From Notospermus geniculatus (lineage: Eukaryota > Nemertea > Pilidiophora > Heteronemertea > Lineidae): a stretch of DNA of 64,000 nt. Shown piece after piece: positions 44,479 to 56,369 of the stretch (positions are counted from its first letter, which is position 1; each line of letters begins with the position of its first letter). Position numbers and translations under genes: made by a program. The stretch covers positions 48,742 through 112,741 of the forward strand of contig NMRB01001413.1 in the NCBI GenBank assembly GCA_002633025.1, given 5' to 3'. The notes beneath the pieces were generated by a model. The model was not told where the DNA came from. It saw nothing but the letters and a program-made list of their open reading frames with translations, and searched no databases.

Positions 44479-46914
44479 TTGCCCTGGCACTCAGGTACAA
44501 GGGACCACGGCTTTTATTCCCATCCGACGGGCCCTACATTAATTGATAACTTCTTGGTTAGACTTTCACCTCGTCTTGCTACAATCAAAACTGGTATCCT
44601 ATCACATCAAATATCTGATCATCAACCTTACTTCATAGCAATTGGTAATATGAAAGTGAAACATGAAACTCGCGAGAAGTATATCGAATACAGAAGGTTT
44701 ACCGAGGATGGAGTCAACAAATTCAAAACAGATCTAGCAACAAAGTTGGTGAACCAAACTGATCCCCTAAATGACATAGATTCAGAATTCAATAATTTCC
44801 ACGACATTCTCTGCACATGTAGAGATGAAAACTTTCCACTCATTAGGACAAAATTTAATAAATATAAACATAAAAAATCTCCGTGGATCACTACAGGCCT
44901 TTTAAAATCAATTAAGAAAAGAGACAGCTTATATAAAACGCTCAAGTCCACGCCACGAAATTGCCAACGGTATTATAACAAATCGGTCCAGTTGCGAAAT
45001 TTTAATAGGATACTTCGTCGATTGATTGCTGCAACTAAAAAAGATTACTATATGTTTGTTTTTGACAGAGACAGAGGCGACACGAGAAAAACATGGTCAA
45101 CAATTAATTCCCTCTTAAACAAATCTACTAAATCATCCACATTTCCAACATCGTTTAAAATAAACAACGCAGATGTAACTGATAAGCAAGTAATTGCTGA
45201 TGAGTTTAATAAATATATGGCTAACGTCGGCCCAAACCTTGCTAATTCTATTGCACCGCATATGTCAGATTACACAGACTACCTTAAAGAACCGACTGAA
45301 CGATTGTTTACCTTTGTTACAGTAGATACTAATACAGTTGCTAAGGCTATTGACCAGCTACAATCAAAAACCAGTTACGGGTGGGATGGTATATCAACTA
45401 AGCTCCTCAAGCAATGTAAAGCTGAAGTCATTCAACCGCTCACTAAGTTAATCAACAGGTCTCTCACCACTGGTATTTTTCCTAATAGACTGAAGATAGC
45501 TCGAGTTATACCTCTTTTTAAGAAAGGCGACAATGCAACTGTAGAAAATTACCGTCCAATCTCCTTGCTACCATCCATTTCTAAGGTATATGAAAAAATT
45601 ATGCACGACCAACTTAGGAACTATTTCGTACAAAATAATCTGTTCTATCCTAGCCAGTATGGCTTTAGGCCCCAACACTCCACTGATCTAGCTGCAGCGG
45701 AATTAATTGACAGAATAACGAAATCTCTGGACAACGGCAAAAAAACCTTGGGTATCTTCATGGATCTGAGTAAGGCCTTTGATACCTTAGACCACGATAT
45801 TTTAATCGGCAAACTTAAGCATTATGGCCTTGATGACAACGCTCTTAAAATCCTACAGAGTTACCTCTTAGATCGAAAACAGTATGTAGATTTTTGTGGA
45901 GTAGAATCAAAGAAGGAAAGTATTAGGACCGGGGTTCCACAGGGATCGATACTTGGGCCTCTCTTGTTTATAATCTATATAAACGATTTAAATCATGCAA
46001 CTGATATTTTTCACAGTATAATGTTCGCTGATGACACAACTTTAGAATCTGAATTATCACATTTTGGGTGCCTGGACAAACCAATTGAATTATCAACTAG
46101 AATTAATACTGAAATATCAAAAATGTCAGAATGGCTAAAAGCCAATAAACTCTCCCTTAATATTGCGAAAACAAAGTTCATCATCTTCGAACGCCCCGGT
46201 TCTACACCAATACATCTGGACTTAAGGATAGAAGGCAACCTCATTGACCGTATAGAACATTTTAATTTCCTCGGACTCATTATACACAAATCTTTGAACT
46301 GGTCTTTTCACACAAAACATATTGCTCTAAAAATCTCTCGAGCTGTTGGAATCTTGAATCATCTGAAGCGCTATGTACCTAAACATACCTTGTTAACCAT
46401 CTATCACGCGCTCATTACTCCTCACTTAAACTACCAACTTTTACAATGGGGATATGATACTTCCAACATTTTAAAACTCCAAAAGAAAGCCATCCGTATA
46501 GTCAATGGCAGTCGTTTTCTCGCCCATACTAAACCTATTTTCAAACAACTTAAAATACTACCTGTGCCTGATTTACACCGTCTTGTTCAGATGAAGTTCT
46601 TATTCAAGTTTTTTCATAACCAACTACCCAATTATTTCATGAACACTTTCTTCCGCTCAAATAATCAAAATCATCAACATAACACTAGGAATAGACATAA
46701 TTTTATCTTACCTTTATGCAAGCATGAATTTGGAAAACAACGTCCCTCTTACAGTGTGGTGAATATTTACAATAACCTTCCCAAAAATGTTTCAGATAAG
46801 TTTTTTACTCACAGCTTCCAGGGTTTTATTCTGTATTATAAAAATCATATTTTGGATTCTTATGAAGTGAATTGTAACATTCTTAATTGTTATGTCTGCA
46901 ACAACAATTACTAA
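44479..46914 (+). CDS. LINE ORF2 reverse transcriptase, 5'-truncated, open frame
   Basis: 811 codons without a stop. True LINE coding begins near residue 18 (TLIDNFLVRLSP) and includes the SDH end of the endonuclease (ISDHQP, 45-50). A linker follows (KSPWITTGLLKSIKKRD, 133-149). The RT domain spans about 330-590: NYRPISLLPSISKVYE (357-372), YGFRP (394-398), FMDLSKAFDTLDHD (427-440, first catalytic Asp in motif A), RTGVPQGSILGPLLF (483-497) and FADDT (516-520, catalytic Asp pair of motif C). Then KTKFIIF, FNFLGLII and a C-terminal region (LQWGYDTSNILKLQKKAIRI, FLFKFFHNQLPNYF). The product would copy its own RNA at a nicked target, but it lacks most of the endonuclease. The clade is CR1/L2/jockey-like; exact placement needs phylogeny. 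The intact frame implies recent arrival. Confidence 0.9.
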   Translation: MPWHSGTRDHGFYSHPTGPTLIDNFLVRLSPRLATIKTGILSHQISDHQPYFIAIGNMKVKHETREKYIEYRRFTEDGVNKFKTDLATKLVNQTDPLNDIDSEFNNFHDILCTCRDENFPLIRTKFNKYKHKKSPWITTGLLKSIKKRDSLYKTLKSTPRNCQRYYNKSVQLRNFNRILRRLIAATKKDYYMFVFDRDRGDTRKTWSTINSLLNKSTKSSTFPTSFKINNADVTDKQVIADEFNKYMANVGPNLANSIAPHMSDYTDYLKEPTERLFTFVTVDTNTVAKAIDQLQSKTSYGWDGISTKLLKQCKAEVIQPLTKLINRSLTTGIFPNRLKIARVIPLFKKGDNATVENYRPISLLPSISKVYEKIMHDQLRNYFVQNNLFYPSQYGFRPQHSTDLAAAELIDRITKSLDNGKKTLGIFMDLSKAFDTLDHDILIGKLKHYGLDDNALKILQSYLLDRKQYVDFCGVESKKESIRTGVPQGSILGPLLFIIYINDLNHATDIFHSIMFADDTTLESELSHFGCLDKPIELSTRINTEISKMSEWLKANKLSLNIAKTKFIIFERPGSTPIHLDLRIEGNLIDRIEHFNFLGLIIHKSLNWSFHTKHIALKISRAVGILNHLKRYVPKHTLLTIYHALITPHLNYQLLQWGYDTSNILKLQKKAIRIVNGSRFLAHTKPIFKQLKILPVPDLHRLVQMKFLFKFFHNQLPNYFMNTFFRSNNQNHQHNTRNRHNFILPLCKHEFGKQRPSYSVVNIYNNLPKNVSDKFFTHSFQGFILYYKNHILDSYEVNCNILNCYVCNNNY

Positions 46915-47148
46915 GTTTATTATCGTCATCAGCCTCGACAGTATTGTATGCGCCACATGTAATATTTTGTGTATCTTTCTACTTATTCTCTTCTTAGGGG
47001 ACCAGCGAAAGCGATCATCCCTGATCTTGCTGTGTTCCCGACCTACTTTTGTATTATTTTGTCATTTACTTATGTTTATTTAGTTTATTGTTGGTCGAAA
47101 TAAATAAATGAAATACATTAATGTTTCACAACTTTTTGTACATGCCTT

Positions 47149-47222
47149 CGCCCGGAGTCGAACTCGCGCCGACCCATTGTACAGTTTGGTAGTCAAGCGC
47201 GCTAACCACTCGACCACCGGGC
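47149..47222 (-). other. tRNA-like sequence (SINE head or tRNA pseudogene)
   Basis: On the minus strand it reads GCCCGGTGGTCGAGTGG, TTAGCGCGC, ..., GAGTTCGACTCCGGGCG over 74 bases: an A-box-like GGTCGAGTGGTTAGC, a B-box GAGTTCGACTC and complementary GCCCGG/CCGGGC ends. The anticodon and T stems do not pair well, so it is not called a working tRNA. It lies between the LINE tail and the insertion edge. Confidence 0.4.
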
Positions 47223-47794
47223 TTAGACGTGGAATGCACGGCGCGGCTGGAGCCCGCTGTATCGATGTAAAGGGCACTTGTCTGGCTGATTTTGTAAACA
47301 AAGGGCGAGAACGTTTTGATCAACGTTGAAAGTGACATGGCCTGTATTGTACGTAGAGATCGCTTCATTCTTGTGATATCCTATCAGACACGGCACTGTT
47401 GGAGATCTTTGTCTCTCCTCCTCTTACCAGCAAAGCCATTGTAATGACGGTATTTGTGGTTTTTTTCTTTGCAATCAAAGCCGAAGACCTGCAGGGTCTG
47501 GCTGGAATCATCAAAGACGTAGATGCATCAGACCGATTAACGCCTGCACTTGATGGGTAAAAAACATCTAAAGGGAATTCCTATCGATATATCTATTTTG
47601 ATGCGCCTCACCTGAGATTTCACCGTTGAGTCCCATCGAGTGAAAAAATAATAAAACGTGCTATTGGGTTTTAGGAGAAAATCTGTTAGGCTATTTGGAA
47701 AAAAATGTTTGGTGGGTACGAGTGGGCCTAAGGCCTACATATATAGATAATAGTTCCATTGACCATGTCACAAAATATTACACAGTTTTTTGGT

Positions 47795-48067
47795 CATCAA
47801 ATTTACACTAACGAATGTTACCAAAAATGAATTAGCGCGCGGGGGGGGGGGTCTCTCCCTCTTCAGTATCTCAACAATATTATATATATAATAAAGAAGG
47901 AGTAACTCCTTCTTTATTATACATGTATATATAATATTGTTGAGATACTGAAGAGGGAGAGCTCCTTCTTTATTATATATGTAATATTGTTGAGATACTG
48001 AAGAAGGAGAGACCCCCCCCCGCGCGCTAATTCATTTTTGGTAACATTCGTTAGTGTAAATTTGATG
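47795..48067. repeat. Foldback with G-run arms, B1 only
   Basis: CATCAAATTTACACTAACG, GAATTAGCGCGC and a G-run of about 11 at the left; the exact inverse at the right. Between them TCTTCAGTATCTCAACAAT and its inverse repeat twice around (TA)n. Directly after it, TTCAATATTGAA occurs three times (48,093-48,146). Confidence 0.75.
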
Positions 48068-48512
48068 GTTTTTATAAGTTGAAAATATCCGATTTCAATA
48101 TTGAAGTCAGCAGTTCAATATTGAAATCGGGGTTTCAATATTGAATTTTGAATGAGCCTTCTGGGCTTTTGTACATTGTGACCATACAACTGCGATTTTG
48201 GTGTATATTTGACACCTTGTAGGCCTGCTTAGTATGCGCGTCAAAGGATGTCGTATTTCCGGGACACCTCAACACAGACGACAGATCGATGTACCCAATG
48301 AAAGAAACAACGTCTGCTCTATCAGTACGAAGAATATAAATGAGAGGAGGAGATGGCAAATGGTGGATTGATATGGATGTGTTTATCTAAGTGGTCCGCT
48401 CTTCCTCAGCGAATGTATTTTTCTTGTCATCACTGGTTGTGGCTGAACTGTGGGATGAGGAACACATAAAAGCATGGGGACATAAAAATACATCTGTGGT
48501 ATGCTATTATTA

Positions 48513-48900
48513 TTGTTTCGCAAATCTGACGAAACACGAAGTACGAAATACGAAATTCAACTTCATTTCCAGGACCTTGTGTATTTCTGGAGATGGTTGA
48601 TACCACAAATGTCCCTGCTGCCAGTGAGTCTTTTAGCGTATCATGTAAAACCGAGAGAGTTATGGTGCATCTTGAATTTTTAAATTTCCACTTCGTATCA
48701 ACGAAGTGGAAACGAAAGATAAATTTCAAAGTTTATTATAAACTGTAACTCTATCGGTCTAATGTCATACGCTAAAAGACGCTCTTGCAGCAGGCAATAT
48801 TTATGGTACTAACCGCCTCCTGAAATACATTACGTCATGGAAATGAACTCCAATTTCGTATTTCGTTCTTCGTGTTTCGTCAGGTTTGCGAAACCTCACT
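48513..48900. repeat. GTTTCGCAAATCTGACG foldback, full (B2: 59,244-59,973)
   Basis: Arms GTTTCGCAAATCTGACGAAA and CACGAAGTACGAAATACGAA return at 48,850-48,900. A second inner pair, CCACTTCGTATCAACGAAGTGG, sits at the centre. In B2 the element is nearly doubled, with a second set of arms starting near 59,600, so one copy inserted into or recombined with another. Confidence 0.75.
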
Positions 48901-49570
48901 ACGACTTCACATGGCATCCAAATTCCAGCCCCAGGAGTGATGACGTCATCGTTTACGTTTTACGTTTATCTTCATTTTCTCAACCTCACTATTTGCTTTA
49001 GAGGTGACTTCCGGTTGCGGACAATGTACTTATTTCGGAATACCTCGATTGAAGTGCGATCACTCCGGTCGTGAAAATTCAATCACTTTTAGGTGAGCGA
49101 TACAAAACCAACGTTGGATGGGTTACACGCTAATTGAAACTGTAATAACCCGTATTGAAAGAGGACCAATTACAATCGTTATAAGCCAACGTTTAGGTTG
49201 TAATTCAAACCAGTCACAGTGATTCGAGATAGCAGACGACACCGGGAATCGCGCGCCGGCAACCGTTACCATGGTTACCACGGTATAATGGTGATCGCGT
49301 CTGTTGAGGCAATATGGTGATTACGCAAAGTCAGGCACATATTCCACATTCCGTGATTTGGATCCGTATTTTTTTTAGAAATCTAGGGCTGAGCCAACCA
49401 TCTCTAAAGCTGCATTTCACTTGCAACATTTTTTCCAACATTTTCCCCGAACAACATACCTGAGGAACACGATCTCCTGATCCTGCATACACCGGCCAAC
49501 TAATTGCAACAATGCAACAACATTTATAGGGCCACAATATTCCTAAGTAGGCTATATCGTGGGCCTTTAA
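48901..49570. other. Block B sequence, no gene (B2: 59,974-60,640)
   Basis: Contains GTTACCATGGTTACC palindromic words at 49,267 (60,342 in B2) and part of a CAACATTTTTTCCAACATTTT repeat at 49,420. No coding signal. Confidence 0.35.
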
Positions 49571-49793
49571 GGTGGTGGTGATACCGCCTAAAGGACGGTT
49601 TCCACATGCAACTTTTCATATGCAGCTTCATGCAAGTTGCATAAACTGGGGAGAACAAAAATTTCATCAGATTTTGGCATGTGTAAACGGGCATGCAACT
49701 TGCTGCAGCTACGTACTGCAACTTGTTGCAAATTTAGGATCCAGATCCTATTTTGTGGTGAAGTTGCAACAAGTATTGCACGTCATTGGCTTC
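49571..49793. repeat. TGCAACTTG-rich foldback, cut by the B1/B2 junction
   Basis: Left portion of the element complete at 60,640-61,255 (starts CCACATGCAACTTTTCATAT; right end TTGGTGCAACCTAGTGTAAA). Both are packed with TTGCAACAAGTTGCA-type self-complementary words. In B1 it breaks off at about 49,793, then 20 bases of other sequence lead into B2. Confidence 0.65.
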
Positions 49794-51410
49794 AAGGTAT
49801 TTTTGAGACGGTCCCTAAGACAAGCGCTGTTTGTAATGTAGAAACACGGCAGATATCACGGTAAAAACGCTAATTGCGTACCGTAAAGCTGCATCCATCT
49901 CTTTGAGCTTACTGACTCGTCTTTGTGTGCTTGTCGTGCCATGCTCTACGGGTAGAGAAGAAGTAACAACCGCCTTGCGTTCGTAAAAACCTACTCCGTA
50001 TACACACAAATAGCGGCACACGTTTCATCGTCTGGCCCCAAGCCATTCGTAACACTTCGGGTCTTTCCGTCGTTATTTGAAATCTGGCGTCGTTTCGTGC
50101 TCAAAGTTTAGAATGGCTTCCGTATAACGCCACTATTTCTGCAATGCAGTATTCGCCATTTTAGGCCATGTGGCCCGGCCTTCGAATCAAACGAATATTC
50201 TCCGTGTGATGAGTAGCCAATCAGCATACGCCACTTCTTCACGCCGGTATCGCCATTTTTAGGTCATGTGACCCAGCCTACAAATCAGACGAATGTTTTC
50301 CGTGAGATGTGTAGCCAATCAGGTGTGTCAGATGTTTTTACCCGTCGTGCACTAACTCATTGTATGGTGCCAGACCATCCAATGAGTCCGGCAGAAACTG
50401 TGTCATGTTTTAGCTCACTTGGGGTGAGTTTTTGTCGCGGTGCAGCGTCCGTCGTCGTCGTCCTTTAGCAGGGCACGTTTCGTAACCGCTGGGACTATTG
50501 ATCTGAAACTTAGTACATATATCCCCCTAGGTCAGATGACCTGTGACACCAAGTTTCGGTCCGATTCGATTATTGGCTTGGCCACCAGGTTGCCAAAACC
50601 AAAAACACAAAAAGTGCAATAATTCCTGAACTAATGACTGGTTCAAGACCTTCGTCGTAGGTTCCAGGCAAACAAAATTACCTACCTTTTCTGCATCGAA
50701 TTTCATCACTTCCAAGACATTTGAGAGTAATGGTGGCCATTTCAAGTTTTTTTACAACTAGGTCGTTTTGCTCTGCTCCTATACGATGGCATTGATCGAA
50801 TGGAGTATTTTTGATTTTTAATCAAAGGGAGAATCTGACACTCCAAAATTGATCATTGGAAAATAACCTGTCCAAGAAATTACACCTTCTTACCACCAAT
50901 GTGTGTGCCTCGTGATCGATCTCCGACAAAACCGTATCCCGATCGATTGTTCCGACAAAAGCGTATCAAATAAAGTCAAAGACACAGCGATAGCTAGGTC
51001 CCTGACCGTGGCTAACTAAAGGTCAACAGGTAATTTAGTCTTCTACTGCTCGGAGGCATGTCAGTTAAGAGAAGTAGCAAGATATCCTGTATCGGCATTA
51101 GCATGAGTAAATTATCGCCGTAAAGGTCATTTCCCAAAAACAAAGTAGATAAAAAATACTACGGTGGCCCATAAGGAACGGAACGGAACATAGGCTTTGC
51201 GTGTTCAACAACATTTTGTGTAAAGTATTGAGTCCTGCATGTGTCAATTTTTGGGGTACCATTATTTTCAATTTTTCACAAAATTTTGATATCAGTAGAC
51301 AGAGCTCACCTAAAAACCAAGAAGTATGAAGTTTTGGAACGTTTAGCCAAAACTGGTTATTAGTTAAACGTGTTTTTCAAAATATCAACATTTTGATACT
51401 TTGAAAATAC

Positions 51411-51900
51411 CATAAAGGAATCAACCATAAAGGTTCAACTGACAAATTTAGCATTTTATAAATGTGGACAATATCCCTTTAAAACCCAACAGATTTGCTT
51501 TCTGACGTTTCCTTGTGATAGGCAAGACCCTTCTGCACATTCACTGCAAATTTTGTTGAATTCCGACTAGTTGATCTTATGATACAAAAAGTCTGAATTA
51601 ATGAGAACCCCACGAACGATGTGTGTTCAGGGTCATCGGTGTACATTTGAATAGGCTGACGTACATTTGTACATGGAACACTAATTGTGCTGAAAATAGC
51701 TCAGTTATCATCAGAAATGGAATTCAAAGCATCATGTTGGCAGGTTCATGTACCTCTTCACCACAAAAAAAGTTGAAGCTCGTGCCTATTACGTAAAGCC
51801 AAAATTCAGGCAGTGAGAGACATCTGGTGGCAACACAGGAAGTGTATCCCTCAGTAAGCTCATCGTTCGCAGTTAAACCTTTATGGTTGATTCCTTTATG
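51411..51900. repeat. 490-bp foldback, 7-8 base duplication, B2 only
   Basis: CATAAAGGAATCAACCATAA and inverse at the ends. AAAATAC stands on both sides (51,404 and 51,901); with the shared G it may be eight bases. The empty site in B1 is GAAAATACGCAAT at 38,837. Confidence 0.85.
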
Positions 51901-53012
51901 AAAATACGCAATATTTCTGCCCAGTTACGGCAAGAATTTCCAAACTTTTGTAAATCCATATTCTGAGGTTAGCTTTATCTAATGGCATCAAAATTTCCTA
52001 CAAAACACGAAAATCTCAAATAGGTATATCAACATTTTGATAATCTCAAATATCTCAGCAACCACTCAACATATTTTGATGAAACGAAGCCAAAAATCCT
52101 TAGAAAGTTCCACTCTATCACATCTGCAACAAAAATCACAAAAATATTACATTATGATAGAAAGTTTGATTTTTAGTGTTTTTTTCTGATGAGCTATTAC
52201 ATAATTACGATATTTTCAAATTTCCAACATTTTGATGCAGAAATATGAGCAACAAGATATATTTTCATATGGAACAAAAGCGTGTTAAAATTGGCCCAGT
52301 TGTATTTGAAATAGGCCTATTCAAAGTATCAGGTGTAGATAAACTAATGTCCATGACTGTACATGTATGTCTGTTTCGTATTTCGTACTTCATTTTTCGT
52401 CAGATTTGCGAAACCTCACTAATAACGATTCAAAATCGGTGGAATGTACCAAAAATTGCCAAAGGGTAGCATCCCCCATCCAATTTCGAATAATAGAGAG
52501 CACTTGAAGCTAGTTCGTTAGACACGACCACCTCAAACCAGATCGATATCTCAGTCAGCTTCGGCCAGGCAGCCGCCGATCCGTCAACAATGCCTCAGCG
52601 ATAGGCTGCTTTCCTTTCATCTGGAGGGCGTTTCGATGAAAATTGATAGACAAGAAATACCCGATGCCGGTCACGTGACTGTACCTTTGTTGTCTACGCC
52701 GTGGATTTGTCGCTTAGGACAATAACCAATACCAGCAGACGATACGATCTGTCAGCCATTTTGTTTTCTGAAGCGTGCACTGTGATTGGAGATTGAGTGA
52801 TTTATTTCACCTGAGTAGCTTCGTAACAAATCGGTTTGATGGACTTTTTTGTAGATCCAGGGTCTTCGATTGGAACACTGGTACTTTCTGTTGCCGTCGG
52901 TCCACTTCATCACAGGCGATGTTATTTTGTTCGCGAGGTTTTTATTTTGCTTTACTACTGGAACAAAAAGGCATTTTCATCAACGGTGAATACATTTTTT
53001 GCTCAGTGGCGG

Positions 53013-53391
53013 CTAAACTCCCTACGCAGTTGTGAGTCGCGCCCCCTTCGGTTTACTCGCTCTCCACAACTGCTTTACTTCGTGGAAGTCGCCGCGTCTG
53101 GTCAACAGATGGCGTCAGGGCCTGGCGCGAGTTTTACAGCCTATCAGCGCGCTGCTTTCAGAACTCTTTGGCCCGTTGGCAACAGATGTTCTTGTGCTAC
53201 CATGGCTACGAACCGCTCGGCCAATAAAAAGGTGTCTCAGGCCAGCTTGGTTACCGGTTGCTCGGTGCTCTCATTGGTCGACTCTCTCAGCGCCATCTGT
53301 TGACCAAACGCGGCGAATTTTACGAAGTTAAGCAGTTGTGGAGAGCGAGTAAACCGAAGGGGGCGCGGTACACAACTGCTTAGGGAGTTTA
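53013..53391. repeat. hAT-like 379-bp foldback, 8-base duplication, B2 only
   Basis: Arms of about 100 bases (TAAACTCCCTA, GCAGTTGTG, CGCCCCCTTCGGTTTACTCG). AGTGGCGG is duplicated at 53,005 and 53,392; the empty site is 39,935-39,942 in B1. The frames at 52,836-53,431 run through this element and are not genes. Confidence 0.85.
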
Positions 53392-53960
53392 AGTGGCGGC
53401 CGGCCATCTTGGATTTTGCATTCCTCTCCATAAATTGAGAACCGTTTGGTCAATCAACTTCATATTTTAGGGGCATAGTGATATGGGTCAGAGGGGGGCA
53501 CCATGTCAATTTTAGGTGCGCTCCAACTTCCAATATGGCCGCCTGTTGGCCATCTTTGGTTTTGCATTCCTCTCCATAACTTGAGAACCGTTTGGTCATT
53601 CAACTTCATAATTTAGGGGTATAGTGATATGGATCAGAGGGTGCATTATGTCAATTTTAGGTGTGCTCCAACTTCCAGTGTGGCCACCAGATGGCCATCT
53701 TGGATTTCGCATTCTGCTCGATAACTTGAGAACCGCTTGGTCAATCAAGTTCATATTTTAGGGGCACAGTGATATGGATCAGAGGGTGCATCACATCAAT
53801 TTTAGGCGAGTTCCAACTTCCAGTATGACCACCAGGTGGCCATCTTGGATTTCCTACACTCCGAATCATGAGTTGACCAAACGCATCAAAAATATTCTGG
53901 CGTAGCGCGTCAGATGCAAGTTTACCGGTCAGAAACGGGTGTAGGTGCTTGCACCAATAG

Positions 53961-54116
53961 TAGGGAGGTTTCGAAATCAAACGATAAACGTTAACGTTAA
54001 CGACAACTTTATTTTTGTACCGAAAATGCAATGCAAAATCTGGTCAATGTGTAGTATGAAAAATAACGTTGTCGTAAAGTTTTGGTTGATCGTTTGATTT
54101 CGAAACCTCCCCATTA
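53961..54116. repeat. GGGAGGTTTCGAAATC MITE, B2 only
   Basis: GGGAGGTTTCGAAATCAAAC at the left, inverse at the right, TA next to both ends. It shares the GGGAGGTTTCG end with the 118-bp palindrome family but has a different interior. Another copy lies at 62,739-63,043, and a half copy at 9,949-10,050. Confidence 0.8.
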
Positions 54117-56369
54117 AGCCAGAATGACCAATCCCAGAACATGGATCGAACCAGCCTTAGCCTAGCATTACTGACCCACGGACAACGGTGTCCATACAGG
54201 TCACCGGTCTGCTTACGGCTCGCCCTCGCGTGGTTGGCATGCTAAGATGATTGCACCTCCGTCCTCTTCATAAACGACTTTATTCTTAGCAAATTGGCTC
54301 CTTTATTTGATTACTGTGGCCGTCGCCTGCGGAGTTCTGGAGGTATGCACACGATATTTGCCAAAAATATTATCAGTGACTATATTGAAGCGTGGTACGT
54401 TCAATTTTTAACTCTTTAAGGACGCGGTGCAATTTGAGGACATTATTACAATTTTTGGGTTATTTTTTCGAATTCATGCGCTACTGTCTGTTTCATAAGT
54501 AAATGTCCACGACGTTTTGGGCTAGGAGTAAAAACTGTACTGGACGAATTTCAACCAAGATTGGCTTTTAATTAATCAAATTTTACCACTGTGTCCTGAG
54601 TTTCATTCACCTTGGAGGAGTTATACTTGAAGTAAAATCATAAGTAATTCCTCCAAGGTTTCACCAAAATCCATCCAGTATAAAATTAAGCATTTATCAT
54701 AAAAAGTCAATCCTTTGAATTGTGTAACAAAGCTAGAAGTGCTGTAGCATAGTAGAACTGGTCTAACTTGTACCAGAAACGCGAAATCGATGCGATCCGC
54801 AGCCAATTTCTCAGCCAATTCCACTGAAATCTATTTCTGGCGGGTTTTTTTTCACAATAACAAATCTGAGAGCTAATGGTTTGTAATTAATCGGAAAACA
54901 TGAGATCATTATATACATCAAAAAAAAACATTGCTCTAAATGATTGATCCTTTATTTGTTTACACGTAATTTTTTTCTAATGACGTCATTTATCATCATT
55001 CACAGATAAACATGTAGTTCTTCCTGTGCACAATCCTTCAGAAAGTCATGTACACTTCGTCATACTCTATAAATAATCCTACATATTGGATAATCCTGGC
55101 TGTTTAGGACTCAAATCATCTCCCCGTTTGTTAAATCCTTTCAAATTACATGTACCTGACTTAATTTCTTAATTCCAAGAGAGCATACTTCTACCAAGTC
55201 ATGGGAAAAGGTGTTTCTGAGCATTTTTCAAAAATTCTCTGAGGTACATGTACATGTATGGCTTTCCCCGAAGTTAGGGGGTGTTGATGTTGCGGCAGGA
55301 ATGTGGTCGCAAAAAACCCCGGAGATTTTATGTAGTGTAACCACTGCTTCTGTGACGATGATAATAGCTGTTACGAGAAGAGTGGTGATGTTTCGTATTA
55401 ACCCTCCCAGGGCCAGCTACTGACCGTCTTATTCCATTTTAATTCTCAGTTCTTTCTAGTGAGTCGGAATATTCTTTTTTCCTCCAATTGGCTCACCGGG
55501 GTGAGCACTTATGATGGCGCGGCGTCCGGCGTCTGTCGTCGTTGCCCGTTAAGCCAGGCGCACATGTGCGGCAAATCTCGATGCGGTAGGGGTGTTTTTA
55601 AAGTTGACTGACCCAACGCTGTCAACTCGTCATTTATCCGGGTCAGTCGACTTTAAAAACACCCCTGCCGCATCGAGACTTGCGCACATGTGCGCCTGGC
55701 TTTAGCAGGGCACGTTTCTTAACCGCTGGGGCTATTGATCTGAAACTTGGTACATACCCCTAGGTCAGATGACCTAGGACCAAGTTTCGGTCCGATTTGA
55801 TTCTTGGCTCAGCACAAAAACATGGTCCGTGGACCATTTCATTTACACAGTGTCCAACCATTTGGACACTGCAGGTGGACTCATTTCCTTTAATGAGGGG
55901 CATACCGTTAATAGAACAAAACTGGTACACGTAGCTCATCATCAAACAGCCAATCGGCAACTCTCCACTCCCAATTCAACCCCACCAGGTAAACCTTTTA
56001 AGCCCGCTGTCTCTTTGAATCAGTCCACCACATGCGTTGACTCTTTGATTTTAGTCGGTTTATCAAATCTGATTTAAATGAAAGTGTTACTATGGAGATA
56101 AGGGAGTCAACAAATGGAGTTTCCCTTGGGCAGGTGGATCGATGGATCGAAGGTTACAGAGTGATATAAGGGCGCACGTATTTTTTTTTTGTTGTTGTTT
56201 CACGGGCACCATCGTGAGTTACGAAAGATGCGGAGGATAAAATGAAAAATGGAAATAAAGTAGAAAAAAATCGGAAATTCATGGTCAAAAACAGTAGGAT
56301 ATGAAAAGTTCTGGGCGTCATCTGAGAGCAAAGAAAAAGAAAAGAAATTTAAAACGAGAATTTTATGCA

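Larger units (their letters stand above)
44381..47230 (+). mobile_element. LINE insertion, B1 only, 2,850 bp
   Basis: B2 joins GGCGGAGGTT directly to GGAATGCACGG (56,841-56,860), defining the insertion. From left to right: 147 bases of unclear origin (CCACCTGTGTGGGGTC, AGGGACCACGGCTTTT), LINE ORF2 from its endonuclease end, a 3' UTR with tail AAATAAATAAATGAA at about 47,096-47,114, and a tRNA-like sequence to 47,222. No clear target duplication is visible. Confidence 0.8.
37242..49793. repeat. Block B, copy 1 (B1)
   Basis: Collinear with 49,815-61,053. Landmarks pair as 37,242/49,816, 38,600/51,160, 39,170/52,230, 40,850/54,310, 41,760/55,220, 44,070/56,085, 47,400/57,485, 48,520/59,250, 49,080/60,140, 49,750/61,020. 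B1-only: 42,095-43,501, the LINE at 44,381-47,230, and 47,780-48,205. Background mismatch is a few percent. Confidence 0.85.

Noticed and set aside
52836-53431. 155-, 99- and 64-codon frames
   Set aside because: All cross the edges of the 379-bp hAT-like foldback, which B1 lacks.
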